64,000 bases of DNA from Panonychus citri (Eukaryota > Arthropoda > Arachnida > Trombidiformes > Tetranychidae). Shown one piece after another: positions 61,579 to 64,000 of the stretch. Under the pieces are notes generated by a model. It was not told the origin of the DNA, made no database searches, and saw only the letters and a program-made list of their open reading frames with translations. Position 1 is the first letter of the stretch. Every line of letters begins with the position of its first letter. Where the stretch lies: NCBI RefSeq assembly GCF_014898815.1, contig NW_026515510.1, forward strand, positions 62,001 to 126,000, given 5' to 3'. Made by a program: the position numbers and the translations under genes.

Positions 61579-64000
61579 TTATTGACGTCGTTGGGAAAAT
61601 TGTGGTGAACCAAATGATGGAGCTGATGGAAAGGAATTGCCAAAAATAGATGGAGATGTTGAGAGGGCAGCGGGTTGACCACCGAATCCACCAAAGATTG
61701 AACCTGTTGATTGTTGTTGTTGCTGCTGTTGTTGGATTGGAGGTTGTTGGGTCGCTAATTGGCCGAAGGTCGGTGCTTGTTGAGATGCCAAGGCACCGAA
61801 TGAAGGTGCATTCGAATTAGCAAATCTATTGAATCCAAATTAGAAAGAGAGAGAGAAAATAATTAAGATTTTCACATGGTCATAAACGAAAGTACCGAAA
61901 GTTACAATTACTTTGATTTAAAAGGAAATATGTACTTACCCTCCGAAAGGAGATGCTGTTGCTGTTGGTTGAACCACTGGTTGAGAAGGAGCAGCAGCCG
62001 CAGCGGGAGTGACAGCGGATTGACCGAAACCTAAGGTCGCACTTTGAGCTGTTTTACCAAATGGAAGGCCTGAACCAAATGTTGGAGATCCTCCGAAAGT
62101 TGGTTGGGCTCCAAAAGCCGGTGCTCCTCCAAAGGTTGGCTGAGCACCGAATCGAGGTTGATTTTGATTAGAGAATGAACCGAATCCTGTTTGAGCGACA
62201 CCGGGTCCTTGAGAGGCGAAAGAAGCTGACATGGAGGAGGGCGAACCAAATGGTTGGGCTGATGGCTTAGGTGAAAAGAGGCCAACTTGTGGCGATTGAC
62301 CACCGATACCTGATCCAAATGGATTACTTGGTGTACTGTTTTGACTTGGCTGTCCTCCCAAGTTTGCAAGGGCTGTGTTGAAATTGAAAGCGGGCACTGG
62401 TTCATTAGCTTTGACTTGTGAGGTAAATGAAGTTGGAGTTGTGGGAGTGAAAAAAGCGGTTGTATTCTGAGGACCGCCAAACAATGACGGTGAAGTTGGT
62501 GTTGTAACTGCGACTTGTTGCTGAGCATTTGTAGAAGCTCCAAGGCCAAACACGGAATTAGAAGGTGAAACAGCGGTAATGGTGGTGGTGGAAGAGGAAA
62601 GTGAAGTAGCTGAGGTTGAGAATATAGATGAGCCGGAGGTTAGATTTAACGGCGCTGATGAACTTGCTACTGAGGTAAAAACAGGAGTAACGGTGGTAGC
62701 GGTTGAAGCAACGGATTCACCAGCAGGACTAATAACGGTAGTGGAAGACGATGTCGCACTAATGCCGACATTTGGTTCAGATTTAACTCCCAATGAAAAG
62801 ACCGGTGGAGTAGCTGTTTGAGTTGAGGTAATTGAGTTTGCAGATGAAACTTGACCAGTTGATGTACCAAAATCAAAAGGTTTACCAGGTACCGGTGTAA
62901 TTGTGGTGGTTGTTGACGATGAACTGACGGTTGATGCTGTTGTGGTACTTGCGTTTGTTGTGGTTGTAGCTACCGAAGCTAAAGATACAGTAGTTGACGT
63001 AACAGTGGAAGCGGAAGTTGACGTTGATGAGACTGTAGACGGACCTAAAGTACCACCGAAGCTGAAACTTGGGGCAGCTGAAGGCGTTGCATCACCGAAA
63101 CTGAAGCCAGTGGTGCTTGATGGTTTTTCAGTTGAAAAAAGTGATGTGGAAATTGAAGTTTTCGTATCGTTTGCCGATTGAGCGGCAGAAGGTGTTGGAG
63201 ATCCAAAGAGACTCGAAGCATTTGCGGTGGTTGACATAGAAAAGCCACTGGCAGTCGAAAATGAGAAGGGTGCATTTGAATTGTTTGATTTAGAGATTGG
63301 GACTGTAGATGCAGTCGAGGAAATGCTGATATTGGCAGCGCTTGGTGAGGCTGCGACTGAAGTAGTAGCTGCAGTGGGTCTAAATGAAAATGCAGGAGCG
63401 GTTGAAGCCGTTGAAGTGTTTGACTGAGAAGTGAATGTGAAGGCGGGAAAAGCGGTCGCTGGTTTAGGTGAGGAGACCGCTGATGATGCTGAAGTAATAG
63501 TTGAGGCCACAGAGGTTGAAGAGACTGAACTTGTTACCGGTTTAGTTTCAACTTTGGGTTGAACGTTTTCCTTGCTTATGGTACTTGGAGTATCTTTATC
63601 TTTTGATATAATTGAAATGTCCTTTGTCGCGGTAGCAAAGGTCGAAGCGAATCCTTTTTCGGTCGGTTTTACCGATGATTGGCCAAAGAGAAAGGTTGAA
63701 GAGGACGGAGTGGGTGAGGCAATGTTACCCAGAGTGGTTGAAGCAAAGGAAAGGGAAAAACTATCGTCTTTAGGATCAGTTTTAGATGCGAATGGCGTTG
63801 ATTTATCAGCTGGTTCTGGTTCTTTGAAAATTGATTTATCACCAATTTGTTGTGATTTAGACGCTAATCTTGGATCAGTTTTCGTGGTGATTGGCGATAA
63901 AAAGTTAAGATTCTTAACTGGTGATTGATATCTTGATGTATCATTTATTGACATATCACCGATTGCAGTTGAATAAAATAATGATTTATCTTGATCAGAT
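61579..64000 (-). CDS. Nucleoporin NUP214-like, C-terminal FG region (5' part beyond the window)
   Basis: Cytoplasmic-side FG nucleoporin. The last exon is 61825-61579; the preceding exon runs from the window end to 61940, open throughout, joined with GG|A. The visible 768 or so residues are Ser/Thr/Ala-rich with FG, LFG and SFG repeats. Towards the end come FG repeats with spacing like FGAQPTFGGAPAFGAQ, then APSFGALASQQAPTFGQL, which resembles the end of human NUP214 (SFGTLASQNAPTFGSL). It ends in SFGSPQFSQRRQ, where a poly-Gln run of ten residues precedes. The N-terminal beta-propeller would lie beyond 64000. Another FG nucleoporin is possible but less likely because of the C-terminal match. 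Confidence 0.85.

Noticed and set aside
62579..63928. Several plus-strand open frames rich in Val/Glu
   Set aside because: They are antisense shadows of the Ser/Thr/Ala-rich NUP214 exon.

Overview
The window is eukaryotic nuclear DNA. It is AT-rich (runs of TTAATTG/ACAATTA everywhere) and has spliced genes with GT..AG introns that are mostly 70-150 bp, with a few of 2-5 kb. The gene set is metazoan and arthropod-like: LAMMER kinase, Ppa/FBXL14, oysgedart-type MBOAT, kinesin-1, GID4, the V-ATPase e subunit, NUP214, and a BTB protein of the tramtrack/bric-a-brac kind. The compact introns and AT bias would fit a mite (spider-mite-like chelicerate), but no marker in the window settles the species.

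Layout. 0.6-1.15 kb: 3' exons of a small all-helical protein that resembles an IL-6/CNTF-class cytokine. 1.8-2.5 kb: a tRNA-headed SINE between 66-bp direct repeats. 5.7-8.9 kb: an eight-exon CLK/Doa (LAMMER) kinase. 9.9-11.7 kb: a secreted carboxyl/cholinesterase-like protein that has lost its catalytic triad. 11.9-17.8 kb: a decayed non-LTR retrotransposon (minus strand) inserted between two copies of a 0.54/0.87-kb direct repeat; it contains a 1.06-kb foldback element and a TA-flanked MITE. 18.7-19.2 kb: a small secreted Cys-rich peptide. 20.5-23.2 kb: FBXL14/Ppa. 26.5-29.0 kb: a patchwork of pieces from NUP214, a kinesin-related repeat and CEP170, plus a second MITE. 30.3-34.4 kb: MBOAT1/2-like acyltransferase. 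35.4-37.2 kb: an intron-less, nonsense-mutated Pins/LGN fragment joined to another kinesin-related repeat. 37.9-45.9 kb: a CEP170 relative. 46.7-51.5 kb: kinesin heavy chain with a degenerate partial copy downstream and TATCGATA elements upstream. 53.0-54.8 kb: GID4. 57.2-57.9 kb: an unknown secreted Cys/Ser-rich protein. 58.7-58.9 kb: V-ATPase subunit e. 60.1-61.2 kb: an intron-less BTB gene inserted just downstream of NUP214 between 72-bp direct repeats. 61.6 kb to the window end: the 3' part of NUP214.

The intact genes are unrelated housekeeping and developmental genes; nothing suggests an operon or cluster. The unusual feature is how the DNA between them was built. Three insertions (SINE, LINE, BTB gene) are each flanked by direct repeats of 66, 539/874 and 72 bp, far longer than usual target-site duplications. 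The SINE and LINE share a 3' tail with a conserved stem-loop, so they look like a SINE/LINE partner pair. Pieces of three genes of this same window reappear joined together at 26.5-29 kb, and one of these pieces preserves the uninterrupted version of the site that now holds the BTB gene.

All gene models were read by eye from splice signals and reading frame; exon phases close exactly in every multi-exon model whose full extent lies in the window. Family names come from remembered motifs, not from searches.
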